Positions 48,902-59,300 of a DNA stretch of 64,000 nucleotides are shown piece by piece. Both the position numbers and the translations under genes were made by a program. Under the pieces are notes generated by a model, which was given only the letters and a program-made list of their open reading frames with translations, was not told where the DNA came from and did not search any database. This DNA is from Candidatus Pantoea deserta (lineage in GTDB: Bacteria > Pseudomonadota > Gammaproteobacteria > Enterobacterales > Enterobacteriaceae), in the NCBI RefSeq assembly GCF_003813865.1, contig NZ_RMVG01000003.1:428267-492266 (forward strand), written 5' to 3'. Numbering within the stretch: the stretch's first letter is position 1; every line of letters begins with the position of its first letter.

Positions 48902-48917
48902 ACTTGTACATACAAGT
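48902..48917. promoter_or_regulatory. HutC/GntR-type operator site 2
   Basis: ACTTGTACATACAAGT: perfect 7-bp arms around CA, containing TGTACATACA. It is 99 bp from site 1 core to core. The right arm TACAAGT is shared by both sites, so the same protein probably binds both. The rest of 48740-49250 holds nothing recognisable. Confidence 0.6.
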
Positions 48918-49250
48918 AGCAAGAGTTGTGCCAGCGAAAAGAGGTAAAAATCATTCAAAACAAGGAGGAATACTGGCACTGAAAGGTGGCGCTGCACAAA
49001 AAAAGGGCGTCGCTGGCTGAAAAGGGTGCGCAGAGAAGCCTGATGGGTTTCTGTCGGGTCGGTTAGTCATCGGCGCGATGCGCGGCTAAATACTGAAAAA
49101 GATCGGACGGGATTTATCAGAGTGGTCTCGTTTAATCTTTACCAGAACAGAAAGGCGTAACATTCCGGGAGAGCAATGGCGATCGGGTGGCGATGTCAGC
49201 TATGCGCCGGGCCAGTGGCTATCGCCACCGGCCGGCCTGCTCTGGCACAG

Positions 49251-50339
49251 TTAAACTTCGCTCGGTTTAATGTTCGCGACGGGCGACAGCACGTTCTCCG
49301 GCAGATCGCGCAGCGCAGCGCCCTGCGCCACCCGCGCCGGCCAGTCGTGGTTAGCCAGCGCCGCCTTACCGATGGCGACAAAGTCAGCACTCTTTTCAAG
49401 CTGAGCTTCAGCCAGCTCGCCGGTATCGAGACCGCCGTTAACAACGATCGCGGTGTCCGGCGCGGCCTCGCGCGCGATTTCAGCGAAGGTTTGCTCGCCG
49501 TCGCTGAAGGCGGGTTGCCAGGCCTGATACTCGGTGACGTGAATATAGTCGACGCCTGCCGCCTGGAGCTGCGCGAACACTTTTACCGCGCCCGCTTTTC
49601 CCTCTTTCCATTTATGATGGAAGTCGTTGACCTTGCCCTGCGAAATGCGCACGCCCACAATCGTTTCAGGACCGACTTTGGCTCTTACCGCCGCAATCAC
49701 CGCCAGCGTCAGGCGCAGGCGCGCCTCAATGTCGCCGCCCCAGCGGTCGTTACGCTGGTTGGTGTAGTCGGTAAGAAACTGATCGAGCAGATAACCATTG
49801 GCAGAATGGATCTCAACGCCATCAAAGCCCGCTCTGTTAACCGCGCGCTCAGCGCTGGCGGCAAAGGCGTCAATCGCCTGCTGAATCTGCCGATCGCTCA
49901 TCGCTTCCGGCTGCGCATAGTCGCCCTGACCGTGGTAAAAGCTGAGCTGCTGGCCGACCGGTTTAACGGCGGAGGGCGCAGCGGTGGAGCGCCGATAGAT
50001 ATTCGCCTGCGACAGCGCGCCGCCGTGGATCAGCTGGGCGATAAATACCGCATCCTGCTCTTTCACCGCCTCAACCACGCCTCGCCAGCCAGCAACCTGT
50101 TCATCCGTCACGATGCCAGGCTGGAATGCGTAGGTCTGTGACCAGGCCTGATCGACGTAAATACCTTCGGAGATCACCGCGCCGAAACCGCCGCGCGCAA
50201 AGCTGGCGTAGTAGCGCTGCATCATCTCGCCCGGCACACCGGTTTCAGAAGCGGAAATACGCGTCATGGGTGCCACCATGGCGCGGTTTTTAACGGGGGT
50301 GCCATTAAGAGCTGCGGGCGTAAAAAGTCGGGAAGTCAT
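49251..50339 (-). CDS. Old Yellow Enzyme-family NADH:flavin oxidoreductase
   Basis: 362-residue FMN-dependent ene-reductase-type TIM barrel. Seen: N-terminal KNRAMVAPMTRISA, AQLIHGGA, substrate-binding GVEIHSANGYLLDQFLTDY, NQRNDRWGG, and the C-terminal phosphate loop DFVAIGKAALANHDW. His-Ser-Ala-Asn replaces the HxxN/HxxH pair region as HSAN. Likely reduces electrophilic alkenes or nitro compounds; the natural substrate is unknown. Divergent from the LysR gene at 50443, which probably regulates it. Confidence 0.9.
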   Translation of the reverse strand: MTSRLFTPAALNGTPVKNRAMVAPMTRISASETGVPGEMMQRYYASFARGGFGAVISEGIYVDQAWSQTYAFQPGIVTDEQVAGWRGVVEAVKEQDAVFIAQLIHGGALSQANIYRRSTAAPSAVKPVGQQLSFYHGQGDYAQPEAMSDRQIQQAIDAFAASAERAVNRAGFDGVEIHSANGYLLDQFLTDYTNQRNDRWGGDIEARLRLTLAVIAAVRAKVGPETIVGVRISQGKVNDFHHKWKEGKAGAVKVFAQLQAAGVDYIHVTEYQAWQPAFSDGEQTFAEIAREAAPDTAIVVNGGLDTGELAEAQLEKSADFVAIGKAALANHDWPARVAQGAALRDLPENVLSPVANIKPSEV

Positions 50340-50425
50340 TATCGAAGTTTCCTTGGTTATTATTTCATGTCGCTATTGTAATGCAGCTGTCACAGGCAAA
50401 TAATCGCCTGATTCAACAAGCTGTA

Positions 50426-50440
50426 TAACGAGATTCGTTA
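50426..50440. promoter_or_regulatory. palindromic operator TAACGA-GAT-TCGTTA
   Basis: Perfect 6-bp arms with a 3-bp centre, ending 2 bp before the LysR start codon and inside the divergent gap with the reductase. It is a good autoregulatory site candidate. It also occupies the place where a Shine-Dalgarno would be. Confidence 0.5.
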
Positions 50441-50442
50441 CA

Positions 50443-51324
50443 ATGGACCTGAGGAACGTCGAGATTTTTTGCGGCATCGCTGATACCGGCAACCTGACCG
50501 AGACAGCCAGGAGGCTGAATGCCACGGCGATGACGGTTTCCCGTCGGCTGGCCCAGCTGGAGAGCGAGCTGGGCGTTCGGCTGTTTCAGCGCACCACGCG
50601 CGCCGTGTCGCTGACCAGCGAAGGCGAGGAGTTTCTGCCCTATGCGCGAATGATGCTGGAGACCGAAGAGACAGCCAGAAGCCTGTTCAGCTCAGAGACG
50701 CAGGGCGCAAGCGGGCTATTGCGCGTCACCGCAGCGTCAGAGTTTGGCAAGCGTCATCTGCTGCCGCTGCTGCCTGCGCTAATGGAGGCGAATCCGGCGC
50801 TAAAGGTCGATCTCAACCTGACCGATAGCCTGGTTGATATTATCGGGCAAGGCTATGACATGGCGTTGCGGCTGGCGCCGCTGAAAGATTCGACCCTGAT
50901 TGCCCATAAGCTTGCTGATAACCCCAGACTACTCTGCGCCGCGCCCGGCTATCTGGCGCGCCACGGTCAGCCTGCGTGCCTGAGCGACTTACCCCTGCAT
51001 CGCTTACTGAAGATTTCCGCCGTAGCGCAGTGGATGTTTGAGCAGAACGGGCAGGTGGTTAACTGTCCGGTAACGGCCCATTTTAGCTGTAGCAGCGTCG
51101 AAGGCGTTCGGGCAATGTGCGTGGCGGGGGTTGGCATCGCGCAGCTTACGCTGCTGGATGTCCGGGATGAGCTACGGCGGGGCGAGCTGGTAGAGATAAC
51201 GCTGTCAGATGTCGGCCGGCATCCGCTGGCGGTATGGGCGCTGCTGCCAACGCGGCAGTATATTCCCTGGCGGACAACCGTGCTTCTGAATGCGTTAAAA
51301 CGCGCTTTGCAGGATGTGATTTAA
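50443..51324 (+). CDS. LysR-family regulator divergent from the OYE reductase
   Basis: 293 residues. HTH at about 16-36 (NLTETARRLNATAMTVSRRL), linker helix, then effector domain. The start MDLRNVEIFCGIADTGNLTE is the usual LysR position, but no ribosome site precedes it (GATTCGTTACA), so the mRNA may be leaderless or weakly translated. Divergent placement indicates control of the 49251 reductase. Confidence 0.9.
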   Translation: MDLRNVEIFCGIADTGNLTETARRLNATAMTVSRRLAQLESELGVRLFQRTTRAVSLTSEGEEFLPYARMMLETEETARSLFSSETQGASGLLRVTAASEFGKRHLLPLLPALMEANPALKVDLNLTDSLVDIIGQGYDMALRLAPLKDSTLIAHKLADNPRLLCAAPGYLARHGQPACLSDLPLHRLLKISAVAQWMFEQNGQVVNCPVTAHFSCSSVEGVRAMCVAGVGIAQLTLLDVRDELRRGELVEITLSDVGRHPLAVWALLPTRQYIPWRTTVLLNALKRALQDVI

Positions 51325-51649
51325 CGCTGACCTTAGTCTCTTTTAAGTACGGGCATATAATCAGGCGGTCAGCAAAAGGCCTGCGTTATTTATGAAACAG
51401 CGCCGCGCAAATTTGAATCACTCTTGCCACTCTTACTGTTCGAACCAGTCTGGATAATATCTGGTCTGGTCAGGCAGGCTATTTATTCCGTTAATTTGCG
51501 TTAAGTGAATCTGGCTGTCTTTATAAGTGGGGTATAAAAAGAGATTATTTTTTATTGCCCGGATAAGGAACTTTCCGATTGTTTCAGTGTTATTCTGCAT
51601 CGCAGAGATTACAAAAAACTTACAAACAATTTATATAAAGCTTTCAGTG
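51325..51649. other. leader region of the two-partner secretion locus
   Basis: 325 bp, AT-rich toward the end. The tpsB frame is open back to 51527 but without secretion-signal character. No promoter element was assigned with confidence. Confidence 0.4.
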
Positions 51650-53311
51650 ATGGTTAAAACAAGGATGTTACTGACGCTGTGCGTCAGCTTATTCATAACG
51701 CCGGGAATTGCGGCGCCGTTAAATCCCGCCGACCGCGATTACATTCAGAATCAACAGCAGCAGCGACTCGATCAGGATCAGCAGCAGCGCGATGCGTTAT
51801 GGCGCGCCGCGTCGCCTGATCGCGCGCCCGCTGAGACGTTATCGCAAACGGGTCCCTGCTTTCCGATTCATGCCATTGCTATTCGCAATGCTTCGCTGCT
51901 TTCTCAGCGTCAGGGGGAAAATATTACCGCGCCCTATATTGATCGCTGCCTTAACTTAACGCAGATAAACGCGCTGGTACATACTCTTTCCGACTGGTAT
52001 ATGCAGCGTGGTTATATTACCAGCAGAGCCTTTTTAACTGAACAGGATTTATCGACTGGCGAGCTGGTTATTCCCGTGCTTGAGGGGAAGCTGGATGATA
52101 TTCGTCTCGAAGGCAAGCATCCGCGCGCCCTGATGATGGCCTTTCCTGGCCTGAAAGGGAAGATCCTCAACCTGCGTGATATTGAGCAGGGTATGGAACA
52201 GATTAACCGGGTGCGCAGCATCCCGGTGCAGATTGAAATTCAGCCATCGCCCACGCCAGGTTATTCCGTGGTGAATCTGACCGCGCAACCTGAATTTCCG
52301 CTGAGCGCTTCCGTGGGATTTGATAACAGCGGCCAGAAAAGCACCGGCGTCGGTCAGCTTAATGCTTCGCTCACCGGCAATGATCTGCTGGGGCTGGCGG
52401 ATCGCTGGTTTATCAGCGGCGGACGCAGCAGCGCCTTTAGCGACTGGCGCGATGCGCAGAACCTGCAGGCGGGCGTCAGCGTGCCCTATGGCTACGGCCT
52501 GCTCGACTACAGTTACAGCTGGAGCAGCTATCACAGCAGCTTCGTCAACAACGATTTTACCTGGCTGAGCAACGGCGACAACGTCGCGCATCGCCTTAAC
52601 GGCTCCTGGGTGCTGTTTCGTAACGGCGACATCAAGTCCGGCGTGCAGCTCGGGCTAAACCACTATTCCAGCCACAATTATCTCAATAGTACGCTGCTCA
52701 ACAGCAGCAGCCGTAAAATCACCAGCGTGCAGTTTGGTCTGAACCATACGCAAAAACTGTTCGGCGGCGTGGCGACGCTTAACCCAACCTTTAGCCGCGG
52801 AATGCCCTGGTTCGATGCCGAAAACGACGCAGGCAAAACCGGCGATCTACCTAAGGCGCAGTTCCGCAAATGGAGCTTCAGCGGCAGCTTTCAACGGCCG
52901 CTGATCAACGACCTCTGGTGGCTCAGCAGCGTTTATAGCCAGTGGTCGCCCGATCGGCTCTACGGCAGCGAGCGACTGACGCTCGGCGGCGAAAGCTCGG
53001 TGCGCGGCTTCAAAGAGCAGTATCTCTCCGGCGATATCGGGGGATACCTGCGTAACGAACTAAATTACAGTCTGTTTACGCTGCCGGTGATGGGCGAGGT
53101 GAGCGCGCTGGCCGCCGTCGACGGCGGCTGGCTGAAAAGCGACGCGCAGAACCGCGAGTCCACCGGCACGCTGTGGGGAGGCGCAGTCGGCCTCGGCACG
53201 CGAGGCCGTTATCTCTACAGCCAGTACACCCTCGGCATTCCCCTCAACTATCCCGGCTATCTGCAACCGGATCACGTCAGCATTTACGCCCGCGTCGGGC
53301 TGGTTTTCTAA
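51650..53311 (+). CDS. TpsB outer-membrane transporter (ShlB/FhaC/CdiB family)
   Basis: 553 residues from ATG 51650: signal peptide (cleavage near PGIAA-P), a Gln-rich helix (RDYIQNQQQQRLDQDQQQ, the FhaC-like H1 plug helix), two POTRA domains (about 65-215), then a 16-strand barrel. The lid-lock motif VRGF appears in GGESSVRGFKEQYLSGDIGG, and the protein ends in Phe (RVGLVF) as BAM substrates do. It exports the TpsA encoded 12 bp downstream. The longer frame from 51527 has no typical signal and is rejected. Confidence 0.93.
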   Translation: MVKTRMLLTLCVSLFITPGIAAPLNPADRDYIQNQQQQRLDQDQQQRDALWRAASPDRAPAETLSQTGPCFPIHAIAIRNASLLSQRQGENITAPYIDRCLNLTQINALVHTLSDWYMQRGYITSRAFLTEQDLSTGELVIPVLEGKLDDIRLEGKHPRALMMAFPGLKGKILNLRDIEQGMEQINRVRSIPVQIEIQPSPTPGYSVVNLTAQPEFPLSASVGFDNSGQKSTGVGQLNASLTGNDLLGLADRWFISGGRSSAFSDWRDAQNLQAGVSVPYGYGLLDYSYSWSSYHSSFVNNDFTWLSNGDNVAHRLNGSWVLFRNGDIKSGVQLGLNHYSSHNYLNSTLLNSSSRKITSVQFGLNHTQKLFGGVATLNPTFSRGMPWFDAENDAGKTGDLPKAQFRKWSFSGSFQRPLINDLWWLSSVYSQWSPDRLYGSERLTLGGESSVRGFKEQYLSGDIGGYLRNELNYSLFTLPVMGEVSALAAVDGGWLKSDAQNRESTGTLWGGAVGLGTRGRYLYSQYTLGIPLNYPGYLQPDHVSIYARVGLVF

Positions 53312-53323
53312 AAGGTAAAGATT

Positions 53324-56300
53324 ATGGACGATCGTCAGCCTGTTTCCCTTTCCCGCCGCGCGCTGAGCTATCTTATCTGCTGCCTGGTGGCGATGCAGCC
53401 AATGCTGCCCGCCGTGGCGGCGCAGATAACGCCGGTCACGCCCGGCACCCAGATGGATGCCGCCGCCAACGGCGTGCCGGTGGTTAATATCGCCACGCCT
53501 AATGCCGCAGGCGTCTCGCACAACCAGTACCAGCAGTACAATGTCGGGCAGGAGGGGCTGATCCTCAATAATGCCACCGGTCAGCTTAATCAGACGCAGC
53601 TGGGCGGTCTGATCCAGAACAACCCCCACCTGAAAGCCGGACATGAAGCGCAGGCGATCATTAATGAGGTCACCGGCGCGAACCGAACGCAGCTCCAGGG
53701 CTATACCGAGGTAGCGGGCAAAGCCGCCAGCGTAATGGTGGCGAACCCCTACGGTATTACCTGCAACGGCTGCGGCTTTATCAATACGCCGAACGTTACG
53801 CTTACTACCGGCAAGCCGCAGCTGGATGGGAACGGCAATCTTGCCGCGCTGGAGGTGAGCAAAGGCTCGGTAATTATCGAAGGGCAGGGTCTGGACGGCA
53901 GCCATGCTGACGCGGTGTCGATCGTCGCGCGCGCCACGGAAATCAATGCCGGGATCCATGCGAAAGATCTTTCAGTGACGGTGGGCGCAAATCGCATCGG
54001 CGCTGACGGCTCGGTCACGCCGATCGCGGGCGAGGGCGTCGCGCCGTCAGTGGCGGTGGATACCGGCGCGCTGGGCGGCATGTATGCTAACCGCATTCGC
54101 CTGATATCAGGCGAAAAGGGCGTGGGGGTAAACCTTGGCAATCTGGTGGCGAAGCAGGGCGACATCCAGCTTGATAGCCGTGGCCAGCTGACGCTGAACA
54201 ACAGCCTGAGCAGCGGGACGCTGACGGCAAAAGGCACATCCGTCACCTTAAGCGGCGATAACAAAGCCGCCGGGCAAATCGCCGTCAGTGCGCAGCAGGA
54301 TGTCGCCATCGGTGCGGGGACGCTGGTGAGCGATGCCGGGATCGCCGTAACCGCAAACGGCAGTCTGGCGGCAAAAGGCGCACAGTTAACGGCGGGGCGG
54401 GATATTCGTCTGAGCGGCAACACGCTGTCGGTAGATCAGGCCAGCAAGGGGAATGCGGGCGAGGCGATTCAGTTGCAGGCGAATACGCAACTCAGCAACG
54501 CCGGACACTTTACCTCCGGCAAAACGCTCAGTGTGGCCGCACAGCGGGTTGATAACAGCGGCTCCCTTGCATCGGCCACAACCACTGTCAACGCTGGGAC
54601 GCTAAACAACGGCAGCGCAGCGTCCATTGCCGCCACCGGCAACCTTTCATTGCGCAGCGATCGTTTGATCAATCAGGGTTTACTCTCCGCGCCTGCGCTG
54701 ACGCTCAACAGCGCGCAAACCGATAACAGCGGGCAGATACAGGGTTCGGATGCGCTCAGTTTTAGCGGAGACCGTTTCAGCAACCTGGCGAGCGGCGCGC
54801 TCAGCTCAAATAACGGCTTCAGTCTCAATTTCCAGAATCTCGATAACGACGGCGTTATCAGCAGCGGCGCGACGCTGACTCTGAGCGGCAAGGACCTGAC
54901 CAATGCGGGTGAAATCAATGCCGCGAACCTGACGGCGCTCAACGAGCGCATCAATAACCGCTCAGGCGGCTCGCTGCTGGCTGAGCATCGGCTGCAGCTA
55001 AAAAACCACGAACTCAACAATGGCGGCAAGATCGCCGCCGAACAGCTAACGACTGGCGCTGGCGCAGTGAGCAACAGCGGCACGCTTCAGGCGAAACAGA
55101 CGCTGGAGACGCAGGGCCAGCAGCTGACAAACAGTGGCACGATCCTGAGCGACGGCCAGCTGACGCTCATTGCCGACACGCTTAACAACGCAGGCACGCT
55201 CCAGGGCCAGCAGTTAGCTGTCAGCGCCACTGACGCGTTAAACAGCGGCAAGGTACTTAGCCTCGGCGACGCCTCAATAACCGCAGAGAGTCTGAACAAC
55301 AGCGGCAATATTCTCGCTCAACAGGCGTTGCAGTTGAGTAGCCAGGAAACAGACAACAATGGGCTGATTCAGGGCACCCGGGCGCTCAGCGTAACGGGTA
55401 GTCGCCTGACGAATCTGGCTAATGGCACGGTGAGTTCAGAGAACAGCTTTGGGCTGAATCTGCCAGAGCTGAGTAACCTTGGGCTAATCACCAGCGGCGC
55501 AGGCCTGATTCTCGATGGAGCCAGCCTGACCAACGCGGGCGAAATCAACGCGGCGGACATTACGGCAAATAACACCAGCCTGACCAACCAGCAGGGCGCA
55601 CTGCTGCTGGCGGATAACGCCCTGACGTTTAATACCGCTCAGCTGGCTAACGCCGGACAGATGGCTGCCAGTCAGCTGAGCATCGCCAGCGGCGCAGTGA
55701 ATAACAGCGGCACTCTTCAGGGCAAACAGGCGCTGCTTGCGGCAGGCGAGCAGCTGACTAACAGCGGAACCTTACTGAGCGGCGGTCAGCTGAAACTGGA
55801 GGCTGACAGACTGGCAAACAGCGGCCTGATGCAGGGTCAGCAGCTTAACCTGACCGCTGGCGACTGGCAGAACAGCGGCAATGCCCTGAGCGTCGGCGAT
55901 GCGCAGCTAAAGGCGGGCAGCCTGACCAACAGCGGCAAGATCCTCAGTCAGCAAAGTATGCTGGTAACGGCCGATAAAACGGATAACAGCGGCTGGCTGC
56001 TGGCGCAGGCGCTGACATTGCAAAGCGATCTCATTAACAGCGGGCTGATGCAGGGCACTGACGCGCTGGCGCTCCACGGGAGCAGGCTCAGCAACCAGGC
56101 GAAGGGAGAGCTGATAAGCGGCGGTACGCTTGCGGTACAGGGCGATAATCTGACCAATCAGGGCGACATGCAGGCCGATCGCCTCGATCTGCGGTTAACA
56201 AGCTGGCAGAACCCAGGCAGCGCGCGCGCCACTTCGCAGCTCAGCGCAGACGTCAGCGGCCTGCTGGATAACGGCGGCGCTCTGCTGAGTGAAAAACACC

Positions 56301-59300
56301 TTGATCTGAACAGCGGGGAGACCCGCAACGGCGGCACGCTGGCGGCGGATCAGGCTGACATTTCGACTGCGACCCTTACCAATGCTGGTCTGTTACAGGG
56401 GAACAGCGCACTGACCCTTAACAGCGCGGCTATCGTCAACGCCAGCGGGGGTCAGCTGATTAGCGGTTCGTCGCTGGCGCTTTCGCCGGTGACGCTGAAC
56501 AATGCCGGCCGACTACAGGTGACGGGCGATTTCATCGTGAACGGGCGCGACTTTGATAACAGCGGGACGGTCACGGCGGACAACCTTCATACCACGCTGA
56601 CCGGCACCCTGAGCAACGGCGGTGAAGGACTAATGCTGGCGCAGCAGCAGGCCAGCCTGCATGCCGCTACGCTGAACAATAGCGGCACGCTGGCCGCGCA
56701 GCAGCTGGCGACGTCGGGCGGGTCGTTAACGAATCAGGGAACGATGCAGGGCAATGCGGCGCTTTCGGCTGATTTCAATCAGTTTAACAACCTGAATGCA
56801 GGCGCTTTGCTGAGCAGCGACGATCTCCGGTTACAGGCGATCAGCGGCAACAATGCCGGGGTACTACAGGGCAACAACCTTAATTATCAGTTCGCTTCTC
56901 TGAGCAACAGCGGCACGGTAAACGGCATCGCGGCACTGACCGGCGTTACGACCGGGCTGCTGGATAACAGCGGTAATATGGTGACAAAGGGCAACGCCAG
57001 CCTGACGGCGGGCCGTATCGACAACCGCGGTAAGTTAATGGCGGACACTCTGGCGCTGCGCGGCGATGTGCTGAATAACAGCGGGCTGTGGCAGGGGAAC
57101 ACGTTGCTGGACGCGCAGGCGACGGACGCGATAACGCAGACGGCATCCGGCAAAGCGCTGAGCGGCGGCGCGCTGATGATCGGCGCGTCCCGCCTCAACA
57201 CGGATGGCACATTACAGGGTAACGGGGCGCAGATTGATGCCGACAGCTGGCAACATCAGGGAACATTGCTGAGCAGCAGTGACCTGAAGGCATCCGTCGG
57301 CGGCGAGCTGCGCAACGACGGCGAGATTATGTCGCAGGGCGAGGCCGTGCTCACCGCGCAGAATATGAATAACAGCGGTTCGCTGCTGGCAGAAAAAGGG
57401 ATGACGCTTCAGGGAGGCGAACTTAACAACAGCGGTACCGCTCAGGGCGAGACGCTGAGGATTACGCCTGCCAGCGTCACCAATCAGGGCAGCCTGATTG
57501 GTCTGCAATCGCTGACGTTCGGACCGGCTGCAACCCTTCACGGTTTGCGTCTGCTGGCAGTGCAGACTCAACCCACGCGCGTACTGATCAATAACCCAGG
57601 CGGCAAGTTACTGACGCAGGGGACGCTGAGCATTACCGGGGATAACGTCATCAATAACGGGACCTGGCAGGGGCAGCAGATTCTGCTGAACGCTGTCAGT
57701 CTCGCCAACGGCGGCGCGATTCAGAGCGCCGATGGGATGCAGCTCAATCTGAGCGACAGGCTCTCTTCTTCTGCTGGCAGTAAAATCACCGCGAACGGCA
57801 CCGCCGCGCTCAGCGCCCTCAGCCTGACCAGTCAGGGGCAGTGGTTAGCAAAAAACCTGACGCTGAACGGATCAACATTAGATAACAGCGGTGAAATCTC
57901 AGGGGTAAACGGCCTGACAGTCCTTCTTGGCGATACGCTGACGCAACAGCAGAACGGCTCGTTACTGAGCGGCGGGCGGCTGGAGCTTCAGGCAGCCGCC
58001 GTCGACAATGCCGGGCGCGTGCAGGGCGACGATCTGGCTGTGACCACCGGCGGCGTCAATAACAGCGGGCGTTTGCAGGGGGGCAGCAACCTGCTGCTCA
58101 GCGCCAGCGGCCGCGTGACCAATGAAGCCAGCGGCACGCTGCTCAGCCAGAACGGCGTGACGCTGACCACGCCGGAGCTGTACAACTACGGCCTGGTTCA
58201 GAGCGCGAACAGCCGCCTCACCGCCAGCAATGCGGCTATCAATAGCGGCAGAGTGCTGTCATCCGGCGAGCTGACGCTGAACGCGCCGCAACTGACCAAC
58301 AGCGGCTGGCTACAGGCGGCACAGTTGACGCTAAATGCGGCGAATGCCAGCAACAGCGGCACTCTGCTGGCAGATGGACAGGGGACGCTGACCGGTACGC
58401 AGTTGCAAAACCAGGGAACTGCGCAGGGCGGCAACCTGACGGTAAATTATGCGCAGCTTACCAATAGCGGAACGCTGCTCGGCGCGAATCAGCTCAACGT
58501 GAAGGCTGTGCAGGTGATCCAGCAGGCGACAGGCAGGCTGTTCAGCGGCGGCAACCTGCAACTGGAGAGCACCGGTTTCGATCAACTGGGCCAGGTGGTG
58601 GCGCTTGGCGACGCCACCCTGAACCTGATTAACGGGTTTACCGCACGCAACACGCTGGCGGCGGGTAATCGTCTCAGCATCAACAGCAACGGCGCGATTG
58701 ATAATCAGGGCACCCTACAGGGCAAGGCGCTGACGCTAAGTGCGGGCGGCGATCTGACTAATAACGGGCAAATAACTACCGGCTCCGGCGACAGCAGCCT
58801 GAGCGGCAACGCCATCAGCATGAATGGCGCGGGGTCGTTGCAGGGCGGCGGCAACGTTGCGCTTAACAGCCGCAGCGACGTAACGCTGAACGGCTTTACC
58901 GGCACGCTCGGTAATCTCACCGTCAGTTCGCCAGGCAGCATTGTTAACACCGCGCTGCTCTATGCCGGGCAAAACCTTGCTCTGTACGCGAACAGCATCC
59001 GCAACCAGCAGGGAGAACTGCTGGCGGGCAACAGCCTGTGGATGCAGCGCGATGCGGCAGGAAATGCCAATGGCGAAGTGATTAACACGTCAGGGACCAT
59101 TGAGTCGCAGAAGGGCGATATTACTGTTAACACCGGACATCTGGTGAATACGCGTGAGGGGCTAAGTAGCAGTGAGAAGATAACTCAGCTTTCTGTACCG
59201 GCCTGGTCGACAGGAAGCAATGTAAAAATCCCAATTTCATGGTTTTCACCAGATCAATATGGGCTTTTCGTCAGTAAAGCACAGCATTTTCACGGTCATG

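Noticed and set aside
54200..59150. Dense short repeats that could look like a CRISPR or satellite array
   Set aside because: They are degenerate, in frame and encode beta-helix turns of the exoprotein; there is no constant repeat and spacer length.
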